Positions 23,935 to 32,090 of a DNA stretch of 55,316 nt are shown piece by piece (positions within the stretch are counted from its first letter, which is position 1; the number at the start of each line of letters is the position of its first letter). Origin of the DNA: JAMOAW01 sp039908535 (GTDB taxonomy: Bacteria; Pseudomonadota; Magnetococcia; Magnetococcales; JADFZT01). The position numbers and the translations under genes were made by a program. The notes below the pieces were generated by a model. It worked only from the letters and a program-made list of their open reading frames with translations. It did no database searches and had not been told where the DNA came from. Location of the stretch: the NCBI GenBank assembly GCA_039908535.1, contig JAMOAW010000043.1:1-55316 (forward strand), given 5' to 3'.

Positions 23935-25359
23935 CTACTCCTGAGCCAATTTTCTCGCCTTGGCAATCGCATCATCAATGGTACCCACCATATAAAATGC
24001 CGCCTCTGGTAGAGCGTCGTGTTTGCCTTCAACCAACTCTTTAAAGCCACGAATGGTCTCAGCCAACGGAACATAGACACCCTTCTGACCTGTAAATGCT
24101 TCAGCAACATGAAAGGATTGCGACAAAAACCGTTGAATTTTACGCGCTCTAAAAACGGTCAGCTTGTCCTCTTCAGAGAGCTCGTCCATCCCAAGAATGG
24201 CGATAATATCTTGCAACGATTTATAGGTCTGTAAAACCCGTTGCACCTCACGGGCCACCGTATAATGCTCTTCACCCAATACCCGAGGATCCAAAATACG
24301 TGACGTAGAGTCCAAAGGATCCACCGCCGGATAAATGCCCATTTCGGCAATCTGTCTGGAAAGAACCGTCGTGGCATCCAAATGCGAAAACGCCGTGGCT
24401 GGGGCTGGGTCGGTCAAGTCGTCAGCTGGCACATAAATGGCCTGCACCGAGGTGATAGAACCATTTTTAGTAGAGGTAATCCGCTCTTGAAGATTCCCCA
24501 TATCCGTCGCCAATGTCGGTTGATATCCCACCGCAGAAGGAATACGACCCAACAAAGCCGACATCTCGGAACCCGCTTGCGTAAACCGGAATATATTATC
24601 AATAAACAGCAAAACGTCTTGACCCGCCATATCACGAAAATATTCCGCAACCGTCAAGCCAGTCAAACCAACTCGAGCACGTGCGCCCGGAGGCTCGTTC
24701 ATTTGTCCATAAATCAGTGCTGCCTTCGAATTTTTCCAATTTTTTGGATCAATAACTTTCGAGGCGATCATTTCGTGGTAGAGATCGTTCCCTTCACGTG
24801 TACGTTCCCCAACCCCAGCAAACACCGAAAAACCACCATGTCCTTGCGCAACATTGTTGATCAGTTCCATGATGATCACCGTTTTTCCTACCCCGGCACC
24901 ACCAAACAGACCAATCTTTCCACCCTTGGAATATGGAGCCAAAAGATCGACCACCTTAATACCAGTCTCCAAAATCACCGATTCCGATGCCTGCTCCTCA
25001 AATGAGGGGGCCGAACGGTGAATGGGAAGATAATGATCGGTCACCACTGGACCCAAACCATCCACAGGATCACCTACCACATTTAATATCCGACCCAAAG
25101 TTGGATTGCCCACAGGAATCATAATGGGAGCACCGGTATCTTTCACCTCTTGACCACGGACCAGTCCATCGGTGCTATCCATGGCAATAGAACGAACGGT
25201 TCCTTCACCAAGGTGTAACGCCACCTCCAAAACCATGCGTTCTTTACCTTCACCACGGTCAATATGCAATGCATTCAAAATGGCTGGCAACTCCCCCTCA
25301 AAACGCACATCCACAACAGGGCCCACCACTTGAACAATCCGTCCCAACTTATCACTCAT
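23935..25359 (-). CDS. atpD: F1Fo ATP synthase beta subunit
   Basis: Catalytic subunit of F1, 474 residues, cytoplasmic face of the inner membrane. It has Walker A GGAGVGKT, the catalytic segment GERTREGNDLYHEM, LLFIDNIFRFTQAGSEMSALLGR and the DELSEEDK (DELSEED loop) motif. Length and sequence are standard. It is separated from atpG by 169 bases that contain a strong hairpin. Confidence 0.98.
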   Translation of the reverse strand: MSDKLGRIVQVVGPVVDVRFEGELPAILNALHIDRGEGKERMVLEVALHLGEGTVRSIAMDSTDGLVRGQEVKDTGAPIMIPVGNPTLGRILNVVGDPVDGLGPVVTDHYLPIHRSAPSFEEQASESVILETGIKVVDLLAPYSKGGKIGLFGGAGVGKTVIIMELINNVAQGHGGFSVFAGVGERTREGNDLYHEMIASKVIDPKNWKNSKAALIYGQMNEPPGARARVGLTGLTVAEYFRDMAGQDVLLFIDNIFRFTQAGSEMSALLGRIPSAVGYQPTLATDMGNLQERITSTKNGSITSVQAIYVPADDLTDPAPATAFSHLDATTVLSRQIAEMGIYPAVDPLDSTSRILDPRVLGEEHYTVAREVQRVLQTYKSLQDIIAILGMDELSEEDKLTVFRARKIQRFLSQSFHVAEAFTGQKGVYVPLAETIRGFKELVEGKHDALPEAAFYMVGTIDDAIAKARKLAQE

Positions 25360-25441
25360 AGGAAAGACTCCATCTTTCAGAAGGTTTATTCATAAAAATT
25401 CTTAAAAATTCAAAAGCAAAGAAAAACGCCACTTCCTTCAC

Positions 25442-25496
25442 AATTTCCTCATATATTCACAAGGCAAGGCGGAATCTTTCCGCACCTTGCCTTGCA
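25442..25496 (-). promoter_or_regulatory. Long hairpin in the atpG-atpD gap
   Basis: On the minus strand, arms AAGGCAAGG plus GCGGA pair with TCCGC plus CCTTGCCTT around a short AAAGAT-type loop, with one unpaired base. No T-run follows, so it is less likely a terminator than an RNA-stability or processing element setting the beta-subunit level. The rest of the 169-base gap shows no gene. Confidence 0.5.
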
Positions 25497-25528
25497 CCCT
25501 GTTGAGCATGTGTTGGATGGCTCAAAAA

Positions 25529-26419
25529 CTATCCCTTTAGGGATTCAGCCCCACCAATGATTTCCATCAATTCGGTGGTAATGGCGGCTTGTCGCGAACG
25601 ATTAAAGGTGGTGGTCAATTTACGTATCATCTTGCCCGCATTGCGTACCGCATTGTCCATCGCCGTCATACGCGCACCATGCTCTGAGGCATCCGATTCA
25701 ACCATGGCCTGAAAAATCTGAACCGCAACATTCTTTGGCAACATTTTTTCCAAAACCTCCTCATCGGAGGGCTCAAATAAATAACTGCTTTCCGGTTCCA
25801 AATCGCTCTCTTGACTCTCTTTCGGAACCTCAACCGGTATAATCTGTCGCCACGTCAGGTTTTGGGTCATGGCCGATTGAAATTGATTGAAAACAATCAG
25901 GCAGGAGTCAAAAAGCCCTTCATGGTAATCATTCAAAATACGCGCCGCAATCTCACGTTCCGCATAGTCAAAATTTAAATTCCGTGCCACGCCTATGTGA
26001 ACACGCCGGATCAGAGAACCAAATTGACGTTTAAGAACATCCTGCCCCTTGCGCCCAACAAAAAGAAGAGATACCTCCTTCCCCTGCTGTTGCAACTCTG
26101 CAATTTTGGTGCGCACTGAACGTATCACACCACTATTAAAACTACCGCAAAGACCACGATCCGCTGTAAATATAACCAATTCTACCCGCTTGACCTCTCC
26201 TCCACGGCCAGCCAACAAAGCAGGGGCTCCTTCCATGGGTACATGTGCAGCGACCGATTGGAGCAATCGACCCATACGAATACTATAGGGACGTGTCGCC
26301 AAAGCACGATCTTGGGCACGCCGCAGTTTGGCTGCGGCCACCATCTTCATCGCCTTGGTAATCTGTTGCGTATTTTTTACCGAACGAATTCGAAGCCGCA
26401 AACTTTTTAGATTGGCCAT
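25529..26419 (-). CDS. atpG: F1Fo ATP synthase gamma subunit
   Basis: Central rotor shaft of F1, 296 residues. The N-terminal helix MANLKSLRLRIRSVKNTQQITKAMKMVAAAKLRRAQ and the C-terminal ARMTAMDNAVRNAGKMIRKL..NRSRQAAITTELMEI are textbook gamma sequences; the middle Rossmann-like part has FTADRGLCGSFN. A modest acidic insertion (SQESDLEPESSYLFEPSDEE) lies near residue 205. Confidence 0.97.
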   Translation of the reverse strand: MANLKSLRLRIRSVKNTQQITKAMKMVAAAKLRRAQDRALATRPYSIRMGRLLQSVAAHVPMEGAPALLAGRGGEVKRVELVIFTADRGLCGSFNSGVIRSVRTKIAELQQQGKEVSLLFVGRKGQDVLKRQFGSLIRRVHIGVARNLNFDYAEREIAARILNDYHEGLFDSCLIVFNQFQSAMTQNLTWRQIIPVEVPKESQESDLEPESSYLFEPSDEEVLEKMLPKNVAVQIFQAMVESDASEHGARMTAMDNAVRNAGKMIRKLTTTFNRSRQAAITTELMEIIGGAESLKG

Positions 26420-26461
26420 AATTTTAATCCATTTCTATTCGATTTCTTAATATGGATCCCA

Positions 26462-27994
26462 TTATGAATTGCCAGCCGCATAACGGTCAGCAAAATCTTT
26501 TACAATTTTGGCCAAGGCCGCCTCGGTGCTATCTGAAAGTTTTTGCTCTTTGCGAATCGTCTGCATAATACCAGAATGACTCATTTTAACGTGAGTTAGC
26601 AGTTCTTTCTCAAATTTCCCAACTTGTTTAACGGGAATATTGTCTAAATATCCACGTGTCCCAGCAAATAGGCTCAACACCTGCTCTTCCATGGACATCG
26701 GTTCAAACTGAGCCTGTTTCAACAATTCCATGAGCCGTTCCCCACGATGCAATAACTTTTGCGTAGAGGGATCCAAGTCCGAACCAAACTGAGCAAATGC
26801 CGCCATCTCACGAAATTGGGCCAAATCCAAACGCAACGATCCCGCCACCTGTTTCGTCGCCTTCACCTGCGCCGATCCACCCACCCGAGAGACTGAAAGT
26901 CCAACTGAAATGGCTGGCCGCATGCCCGCATAAAACAGCTCTGACTCCAAGAAAATCTGGCCGTCCGTAATAGAAATCACGTTGGTCGGAATGTAGGCCG
27001 AAACGTCACCCCCTTGGGTTTCAATGATTGGCAATGCCGTTAATGAACCACCGCCATGTTCGTCATTCATCTTTGCCGCCCGCTCTAAAAGACGCGAATG
27101 CAAATAGAAAATATCCCCAGGATACGCCTCACGACCAGGTGGACGCCGCAAAATCAATGACATTTGCCGATAAGCAACCGCCTGCTTAGAAAGATCGTCA
27201 TAGACAATCACCGCATGCATGCCGTTATCACGGAAATACTCTCCCATGGTACAACCCGAATAGGGGGCTAAAAACTGCATGGGAGCAGGATCTGAAGCCG
27301 TCGCAGCCACAACCGTCGTATAGGCCATCGCTCCATGGCTTTCTAAAACTTTCACCACCTGCGCCACCGTAGACCGCTTTTGTCCAATGGCGACATAAAT
27401 ACAATAAACCGGTTTGTCGGTTTCGTGGGTACGCTTTTGATTGATGATGGTATCTACCGCCACCGCTGTTTTACCGGTCTGCCGGTCACCAATGATCAAC
27501 TCGCGTTGTCCACGTCCAATGGGAACCAGGGCATCCAGGGCCTTCAAACCGGTGTATAAGGGTTCGTGTACCGATTTGCGCGGAATAATCCCAGGGGCTT
27601 TTACCTCCACAAGGCTACGCTGATCGGTCTCAATGGGGCCTTTACCATCAATGGGATTGCCCAGACCATCCACAACTCGACCAAGCATGGCCTTTCCAAC
27701 TGGAACATCAACAATCCGTCCAGTCCGTTTAACCGTGACCCCCTCCTTGATATTGGTATCGGAGCCAAAAATAACCACCCCGACATTATCCTCTTCAAGG
27801 TTTAGGGCCATACCTTGCGTACCATCCGCAAAGGTCAACAGTTCCCCGGCCATCACTTGATCCAGGCCATAGACACGGGCAATACCGTCGCCAACGGCGA
27901 TCACCTGACCAACTTCGGCAATCTCCGCCTCTTGGCCAAACCCGATAATCTGTTGCTTGATGATTTCGCTGATTTCGGCAACGCTTATCTGCAT
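26462..27994 (-). CDS. atpA: F1Fo ATP synthase alpha subunit
   Basis: Non-catalytic nucleotide-binding subunit of F1, 510 residues. It has Walker A GDRQTGKTAVAVDTI, QKRSTVAQVVK, the VGLSVSRVGGSAQ signature and PGREAYPGDIFYLHSRLLERAAK. It starts 7 bases after the atpH stop and is followed by atpG after 42 bases. Confidence 0.98.
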   Translation of the reverse strand: MQISVAEISEIIKQQIIGFGQEAEIAEVGQVIAVGDGIARVYGLDQVMAGELLTFADGTQGMALNLEEDNVGVVIFGSDTNIKEGVTVKRTGRIVDVPVGKAMLGRVVDGLGNPIDGKGPIETDQRSLVEVKAPGIIPRKSVHEPLYTGLKALDALVPIGRGQRELIIGDRQTGKTAVAVDTIINQKRTHETDKPVYCIYVAIGQKRSTVAQVVKVLESHGAMAYTTVVAATASDPAPMQFLAPYSGCTMGEYFRDNGMHAVIVYDDLSKQAVAYRQMSLILRRPPGREAYPGDIFYLHSRLLERAAKMNDEHGGGSLTALPIIETQGGDVSAYIPTNVISITDGQIFLESELFYAGMRPAISVGLSVSRVGGSAQVKATKQVAGSLRLDLAQFREMAAFAQFGSDLDPSTQKLLHRGERLMELLKQAQFEPMSMEEQVLSLFAGTRGYLDNIPVKQVGKFEKELLTHVKMSHSGIMQTIRKEQKLSDSTEAALAKIVKDFADRYAAGNS

Positions 27995-28001
27995 CGGACT
28001 T

Positions 28002-28550
28002 CTACCCTTTCAAAAAGGCATGTAAACGGTTCAAACGGCTCTTTACGGAATAATCCATCATCTGACTACCCATCCAAATAACCATCCCACCCAATAGAGC
28101 GGGTTCTTCCTGAATGGCCAAATGAATTGTCCGACCTGTCAGTGCAGACAATGTTTCCACCAATTTATCCTTTTGCGCCTGGAGAAATGGTTTGGCTGTC
28201 TGAACATGGACGGTCATCTGACCACTGCGCGTTTCAATCTCTCGGTTGTAGGCCGATTGAATGGATTCAATTAAGGATATTCGCCGTTTGGCAACAAGTA
28301 ATTTTAAAAATTTACCGGTAAGTTCTTGAACAACTGGAGGCCCCGCCTTTTCTACGAAAAGTGCAACGGCTTCCATCTGCTCCTTCTGGCTGGAGGTCGG
28401 ACTTGTCAGAAGCAGACGCAAGGAAGGGGTCGATTGAAACAGTTGTAAAAAATGGCTGAGATCCTGTCCCACAACCTCTAATTTTGTTTCCTGCGCCGCC
28501 AGATCTGCCAAGGCTGCCGCATATCTTTTGGCTAGAGTGCTTTCATGCAC
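28002..28550 (-). CDS. atpH: F1Fo ATP synthase delta subunit
   Basis: Peripheral-stalk protein joining F1 to the b subunits. The 182 residues begin with STLAKRYAAALADLA and end with LLGGMVIWMGSQMMDYSVKSRLNRL, the delta/OSCP signature. It is the first gene of the F1 operon here. No atpB, atpE or atpF lies upstream; the next genes run the other way, so the F0 genes must be elsewhere. Confidence 0.96.
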   Translation of the reverse strand: MHESTLAKRYAAALADLAAQETKLEVVGQDLSHFLQLFQSTPSLRLLLTSPTSSQKEQMEAVALFVEKAGPPVVQELTGKFLKLLVAKRRISLIESIQSAYNREIETRSGQMTVHVQTAKPFLQAQKDKLVETLSALTGRTIHLAIQEEPALLGGMVIWMGSQMMDYSVKSRLNRLHAFLKG

Positions 28551-28807
28551 GGTCGTTTCCTTCTACTTTAGATAAGATTTTCTAGAAATCTTCCGCAAGG
28601 CCATAACTAGGTCCATTTATCATGGACAGGTGAGGATCTTTAACATACTTAGCTTCATGGTTCAACCAAACTTCAAATTTTTTTGAATTTTTTTTTGCAA
28701 CTAAATTCACCCAGGGCAGGTCGCACAAAATAAATCCTTTTAGTTAAAGCTTTTTTTAGGTAAAAATAGAAATTCGTTCTAAAAATCAAATAAAGGTCAC
28801 CCAAACC
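28551..28807. promoter_or_regulatory. Divergent atpH / fxsA control region
   Basis: The 257 bases hold no gene. Two small inverted repeats are visible: AAGATTT/AAATCTT at 28574-28592 and GTCCAT/ATGGAC at 28611-28627. An AT-only TTCAAA..TTTGAA element with a T-run lies near 28675-28700. The atp operon promoter must lie here. AAAGGTCACCCAAACC precedes the fxsA ATG, a weak ribosome site. Confidence 0.45.
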
Positions 28808-29254
28808 ATGTTACGTCTCATAGCACTCCTTTTCCTGCCCTTCCTCACCTTAGAAATTTGGCTTCTAATCCAAGTCGGAGGGATCATTGGCGGCGTACCC
28901 ACTCTGTTAGAACTCATTCTTTCCGCTGTGTTTGGCTTTCATTTGATTCGTCACCAAGGGATGAAAAGTATAATAGCGACCATTAACAAATTAAACCAGG
29001 GAGAATCGGCAACTCATGAACTGGGAGAAGTAGGCCTCGTGCTGGTGGCCGGTACTCTGCTCATCCTACCGGGAATCCTAACCGATGCGTGCGGCCTGCT
29101 CCTGGCTTGGCCATGGCTGCAACGCCTCCTGGCTCCGCTTATTTTCAACAATGACACCCCTTGCTCTCCAGAGATCATCGAGGGGGTTTTTACCGTGGAC
29201 CCGGCCCAAGATCAAGATCAAAATCAGAATCATCATCCGCGACTGCTCAAATAG
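28808..29254 (+). CDS. fxsA: FxsA family membrane protein
   Basis: 148 residues with the FxsA layout: two N-terminal membrane helices (LRLIALLFLPFLTLEIWLLIQVGGIIG; LLELILSAVFGFHLIR), then a short amphipathic part and a third helix pair (LGLVLVAGTLLILPGILTDACGLLL). The E(I/L)W and LPGxxTD motifs are typical. In E. coli overproduction eases F-plasmid exclusion of phage T7; its normal role is unknown. The hydrophilic tail rich in Gln/Asn/Asp (DQDQDQNQNHH type) is low complexity. Confidence 0.9.
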   Translation: MLRLIALLFLPFLTLEIWLLIQVGGIIGGVPTLLELILSAVFGFHLIRHQGMKSIIATINKLNQGESATHELGEVGLVLVAGTLLILPGILTDACGLLLAWPWLQRLLAPLIFNNDTPCSPEIIEGVFTVDPAQDQDQNQNHHPRLLK

Positions 29255-29300
29255 AGATATTTCTCTTCGTTGGTTTCCTCTCCCCAAAAGTGAAAAGCTC

Positions 29301-30011
29301 ATGATCCCATTTAAATCCATATTAAAAAAAATCTACCATCTCCTCCCCACCCCACCCTCAACCAATTTTCTATATCGCGCCATATCACCAAATCCGTATG
29401 ATCTGCTCCCAGCTCATGCATTGATATTCGATATCGGTTCAAAAGACAACAAAGGTCTCTATGCCTTTGGCCCCCCACCAAAAGATGCCCATTTGATCTG
29501 TGTCGACATCGAAGAACGGTTAGGGGTAGACTTGGTCGCGGATGCGCATAATATGCCGATGGTCACCGACAACAGCGTGGATTGCGTGCTCTGTGTCAGT
29601 CTCCTGGAACATGTACGATATCCCCAAAAAGTCATGAAAGAAATATTCAGAATTCTAAAACCCGGCGGCATCCTCTATATCAACGTGCCGTTTGTCTTTC
29701 CATTCCACGCCGACCCAGATGACTTTTATAGATTTTCCTATAAAGGAATCGCTATTTTGTGCGAAGATTTCGACTGTATCGACTGCGGATTTAATCGTGG
29801 ACCTGCTTCAACGATGCATCACCTTTTGGTTCACTTTATGGCATTATTATTCTGTTTTAATAATAAAACCATCTATGGTATTAATATTGATATTTTTAAA
29901 TATATTTTCTTCTGGGTAAAATATCTGGATCTATTTATGGCCCGCTATGAGTTGGCCTATCTCATTCATGCTGGCTCTTATTATATTGGACGAAAACCTC
30001 ATTTGCCCTGA
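29301..30011 (+). CDS. Class I SAM-dependent methyltransferase
   Basis: 236 residues with a Methyltransf_11 core: LIFDIGSKDN (motif I region, degenerate GxGxG), ICVDIEERLGVDLVADAHNMPM (acidic loop and motif II), VDCVLCVSLLEHVRYPQKVMKEIFRILKPGGILYINVP (motifs post-II and III). The C-terminal HADPDDFYRFSYKGI and the aromatic tail resemble methyltransferases linked to glycan or lipid modification, but the substrate is unknown. ATG at 29301 fits the domain; the frame is open further upstream inside fxsA. No strong Shine-Dalgarno is seen. It probably shares the fxsA transcript. Confidence 0.85.
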   Translation: MIPFKSILKKIYHLLPTPPSTNFLYRAISPNPYDLLPAHALIFDIGSKDNKGLYAFGPPPKDAHLICVDIEERLGVDLVADAHNMPMVTDNSVDCVLCVSLLEHVRYPQKVMKEIFRILKPGGILYINVPFVFPFHADPDDFYRFSYKGIAILCEDFDCIDCGFNRGPASTMHHLLVHFMALLFCFNNKTIYGINIDIFKYIFFWVKYLDLFMARYELAYLIHAGSYYIGRKPHLP

Positions 30012-30015
30012 GGAA

Positions 30016-30150
30016 CATCATGCCCTGCGGGCAAAAAATAAAAGGCAAAACCTTGGGGGATGAATCCCCCAAACCCCCTCTTTTTTTTAAGAATTGAAAA
30101 AAAAGGGACGGTTCTGGCCCCCCAAGGTCTTGATTTTTGTTTCTCCGTTA
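30016..30150 (+). repeat. Family-1 repeat with shortened last hairpin
   Basis: It starts with GCCCTGCGGGC and the TGGGGGAT hairpin, then the C-rich/poly-T stem. The GGGTGGGGGG arm is reduced to GGGA and only half of the last G-rich hairpin remains (ACGGTTCTGGCCCCCC). It sits between convergent genes, 5 bases after the methyltransferase stop. Confidence 0.85.
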
Positions 30151-30156
30151 CAAAGA

Positions 30157-30759
30157 TCACATCTTAACCCGCACCGCCAGACGCTCCACAGGAGACTCAA
30201 TGCTCTCCAACAGGGTGGCAGCTGGAAAATTAAATTTTTGCGCAATCAATAACTCCGGAAAAGATTCTCGCGCCGTGTTGTAATCCATAACCGCATCGTT
30301 AAAAAACTGCCGGGCAAAGGTGATGCGGTTTTCAGTGCTAACCAATTCTTCGTGTAAACGACTCAGGGTGTGATCGGCTTGCAGTTGAGGATAGGCCTCC
30401 ATAAGAGCAAACAGACCCTTAAGAGTAGAGCTCAATTGCGATTCGGCGGCACCCAAAGCTCCCATAGATTGGGAATCACCTGGATTTTGCCGGGCTTTGC
30501 TTGAGGCCGTAACCGCCCCGTTGCGGGCTTGAATAACGGCTTCCAGCGTGGCACGTTCATGAACCAAATAGCTCTTGGCCGTCTCTACAAGGTTGGGAAT
30601 TAAATCATAACGACGCTTTAATTGCACATCAATTTGCGCATAACCATTACAAAATAAATTTTTTAATTTTATCAATTTATTAAAAAGAGCTATAAAATAT
30701 AAAATCCCGCCAATTAAAACAACCCAAAAGACACTCCAAAAAAGAGCTGTTCCAGACAT
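30157..30759 (-). CDS. lemA: LemA family protein
   Basis: 200 residues: an N-terminal membrane helix (about 8-28, LFWSVFWVVLIGGILYFIAL), then the cytoplasmic or periplasmic four-helix LemA domain with YAQIDVQLKRRYDLIPNLVETAKSY, a variable loop, EAYPQLQAD and ENRITFARQFFNDAVMDYNTARESFPELLIA. Function is poorly understood; members often sit beside peptidase or TPM-domain genes, which are absent here. ATG at 30759 fits the family; the open frame upstream to 30840 runs into a repeat. Confidence 0.95.
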   Translation of the reverse strand: MSGTALFWSVFWVVLIGGILYFIALFNKLIKLKNLFCNGYAQIDVQLKRRYDLIPNLVETAKSYLVHERATLEAVIQARNGAVTASSKARQNPGDSQSMGALGAAESQLSSTLKGLFALMEAYPQLQADHTLSRLHEELVSTENRITFARQFFNDAVMDYNTARESFPELLIAQKFNFPAATLLESIESPVERLAVRVKM

Positions 30760-30812
30760 ATCGAAATTCACTCGTAGGCTCCTTTGTAATGAATGTCCAT
30801 GAAAAAAGACAG

Positions 30813-30952
30813 GATGCCCTGCGGGCAAAAAAAAAATCAAAGGCCAAACCCTGGGGGATGAATCCCCCAGACCCCCTCTTTTTTTTAAAAAATTTAAAAA
30901 AAAGGGTGGGGGGAATTGGGGGGCGGTTCTGGGCCCCCCAAGGTCTTAAAAA
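30813..30952 (+). repeat. Family-1 repeat, full length
   Basis: All modules are present, with A10 after GCCCTGCGGGC and CTGGGCCCCCCAAGG in the last hairpin. It begins about 55 bases before the lemA start, so lemA transcription would cross it or start within it. Confidence 0.88.
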
Positions 30953-31216
30953 CCCCCACCAGTCTGATGCTCCTTTACTCAACAGACTCAAACCCTGCTC
31001 TTTTCATTTACTACTGAAAAACGGCCTCATACATTCTATGACCTGATGAAAACCATGGGTCTTCCTGGTCAATGCGTGGTTTGTACTACTTCAGGTCCAT
31101 TTCGGCTATTAAGGAGATACAACGCATAGCGGTTCATCGACCTGATAATCGGTAAACATCGGCTCTTTAGACACCGGTTACCTAGGGTTGCTTTTTTTCA
31201 CTTCATCGTGAAAAAA
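30953..31216. other. Non-coding stretch with an 11-bp A/T hairpin
   Basis: About 260 bases between two repeats with no convincing gene and no recognised RNA. The clearest structure is at 31191-31218: arms CTTTTTTTCAC and GTGAAAAAAAG around a TTCATC loop, a perfect inverted repeat just before the next family-1 copy. It could act as a terminator in the plus direction. Confidence 0.4.
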
Positions 31217-31312
31217 AGAGAACAGAATGCCCTTCGGGCAAAAAATCAAAGGCAAAACCTTTGGGGGCGGTTCCCCGCCCCCAAAGGTCTTAATTTTTGT
31301 TTTTCCGATACA
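31217..31312 (+). repeat. Family-1 repeat, minimal form
   Basis: GCCCTTCGGGC, AATCAAAGGCAAAACC, then directly a GGGGGCGGTTCCCCGCCCCC hairpin and the GGTCTTAATTTTTG..CCGATACAT tail. The TGGGGGAT hairpin and the poly-T/poly-A stem are both missing, showing the modular make-up of the family. It ends at the stop of the V-ATPase D gene. Confidence 0.88.
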
Positions 31313-31313
31313 T

Positions 31314-31907
31314 TTAAGCCATGCGGCGTAATCGAACACGCACAGACTCTTCTTGATCAATCTCTTCTAAACGCTGATCCATCTCATGAATCATCTCACT
31401 CAGCTCTGGTAAAATCACATCCTCCAAAGCCCTGGCCCGCCGCTCAGTACGCCGATATTCAAACAATAACCGGTGTAAATTTCCCGATAGTGTGGCCAAC
31501 ATCACACTATCTATCAACAAAGATTGAAAGGCCTGCTGACACAGGCGTGCCTCAGGAGAATCCTGCACACCCCCCTTCGGCAACGCCTCCTCCCACTCGG
31601 TCTGCGCCAAATAAACCCCAAAAAAAATTTTCTCCCGCCGTTGTAAAGGCATTTCCTCCAAAACAGCCACTGGTAAACTCTGTAACTCCCCCAACCCATG
31701 CCGAACCACCGCCCCTTTTAACGCCTCTACAGCCTCAGCATGCCGTTGCCGAAACAGCACATCCAACGCCTCATACCGCTCCAACACCCGCATCATCTCG
31801 GCGGCCAACAGCAGTCGCTTTTCATCCAAAAAACGAAACCCCTCCTGCATCACTAGGCGTTCGTCTCTGGCCTCCAATAAGGCACTACGAGTCGGGCTGA
31901 TCTCCAT
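31314..31907 (-). CDS. ntpD: V-type ATPase subunit D
   Basis: Central-stalk subunit of a V/A-type ATPase, 197 residues of nearly pure helix. It begins MEISPTRSALLEARDERLVMQEG (the usual PTR...L start) and has a C-terminal EYRRTERRARALEDVILPELSEMIHEM, the conserved RRvNALE-type segment. ATG at 31907 has AAGG upstream; the longer open frame to 32060 is repeat-encoded. It is last in the V-ATPase operon, parted from subunit B by a full repeat. Confidence 0.93.
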   Translation of the reverse strand: MEISPTRSALLEARDERLVMQEGFRFLDEKRLLLAAEMMRVLERYEALDVLFRQRHAEAVEALKGAVVRHGLGELQSLPVAVLEEMPLQRREKIFFGVYLAQTEWEEALPKGGVQDSPEARLCQQAFQSLLIDSVMLATLSGNLHRLLFEYRRTERRARALEDVILPELSEMIHEMDQRLEEIDQEESVRVRLRRMA

Positions 31908-31928
31908 ATTTCTAAACCTTACCGTTGT

Positions 31929-32090
31929 ACATGATGCCCTTCGGGCAAAAGAATCAAAGGCAAAACCCTGGGGGATGAATCCCCCAGACCCCCTCTTTTT
32001 TTTGAGAATTAAAAAAAAAGGGTGGGGGGGGATTGGGGGGGCGGTTCTCCGCCCCCCCAAGGTCTTGATTTTTATTTTTCCGTTACTCGC
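31929..32090 (+). repeat. Family-1 repeat, full length, inside the V-ATPase operon
   Basis: It lies between the subunit B and D genes, with all modules and the longest G-rich hairpin (GGGGGGGCGG arm). The subunit B stop codon and last residues (VTEK) fall in its AATAAAAATC-type end. Being inside an operon, it can only partly block transcription or D has its own promoter. Confidence 0.9.

Noticed and set aside
30680..30991. Minus-strand open frame upstream of lemA with a FIPQGLAFDFF-type peptide
   Set aside because: The same peptide appears wherever a family-1 repeat is read on that strand, so it is a stop-free repeat frame and not a gene.
30953..31216. Possible tRNA or small RNA gene
   Set aside because: No cloverleaf or conserved tRNA motifs could be found; only the A/T hairpin at 31191-31218 is clear.
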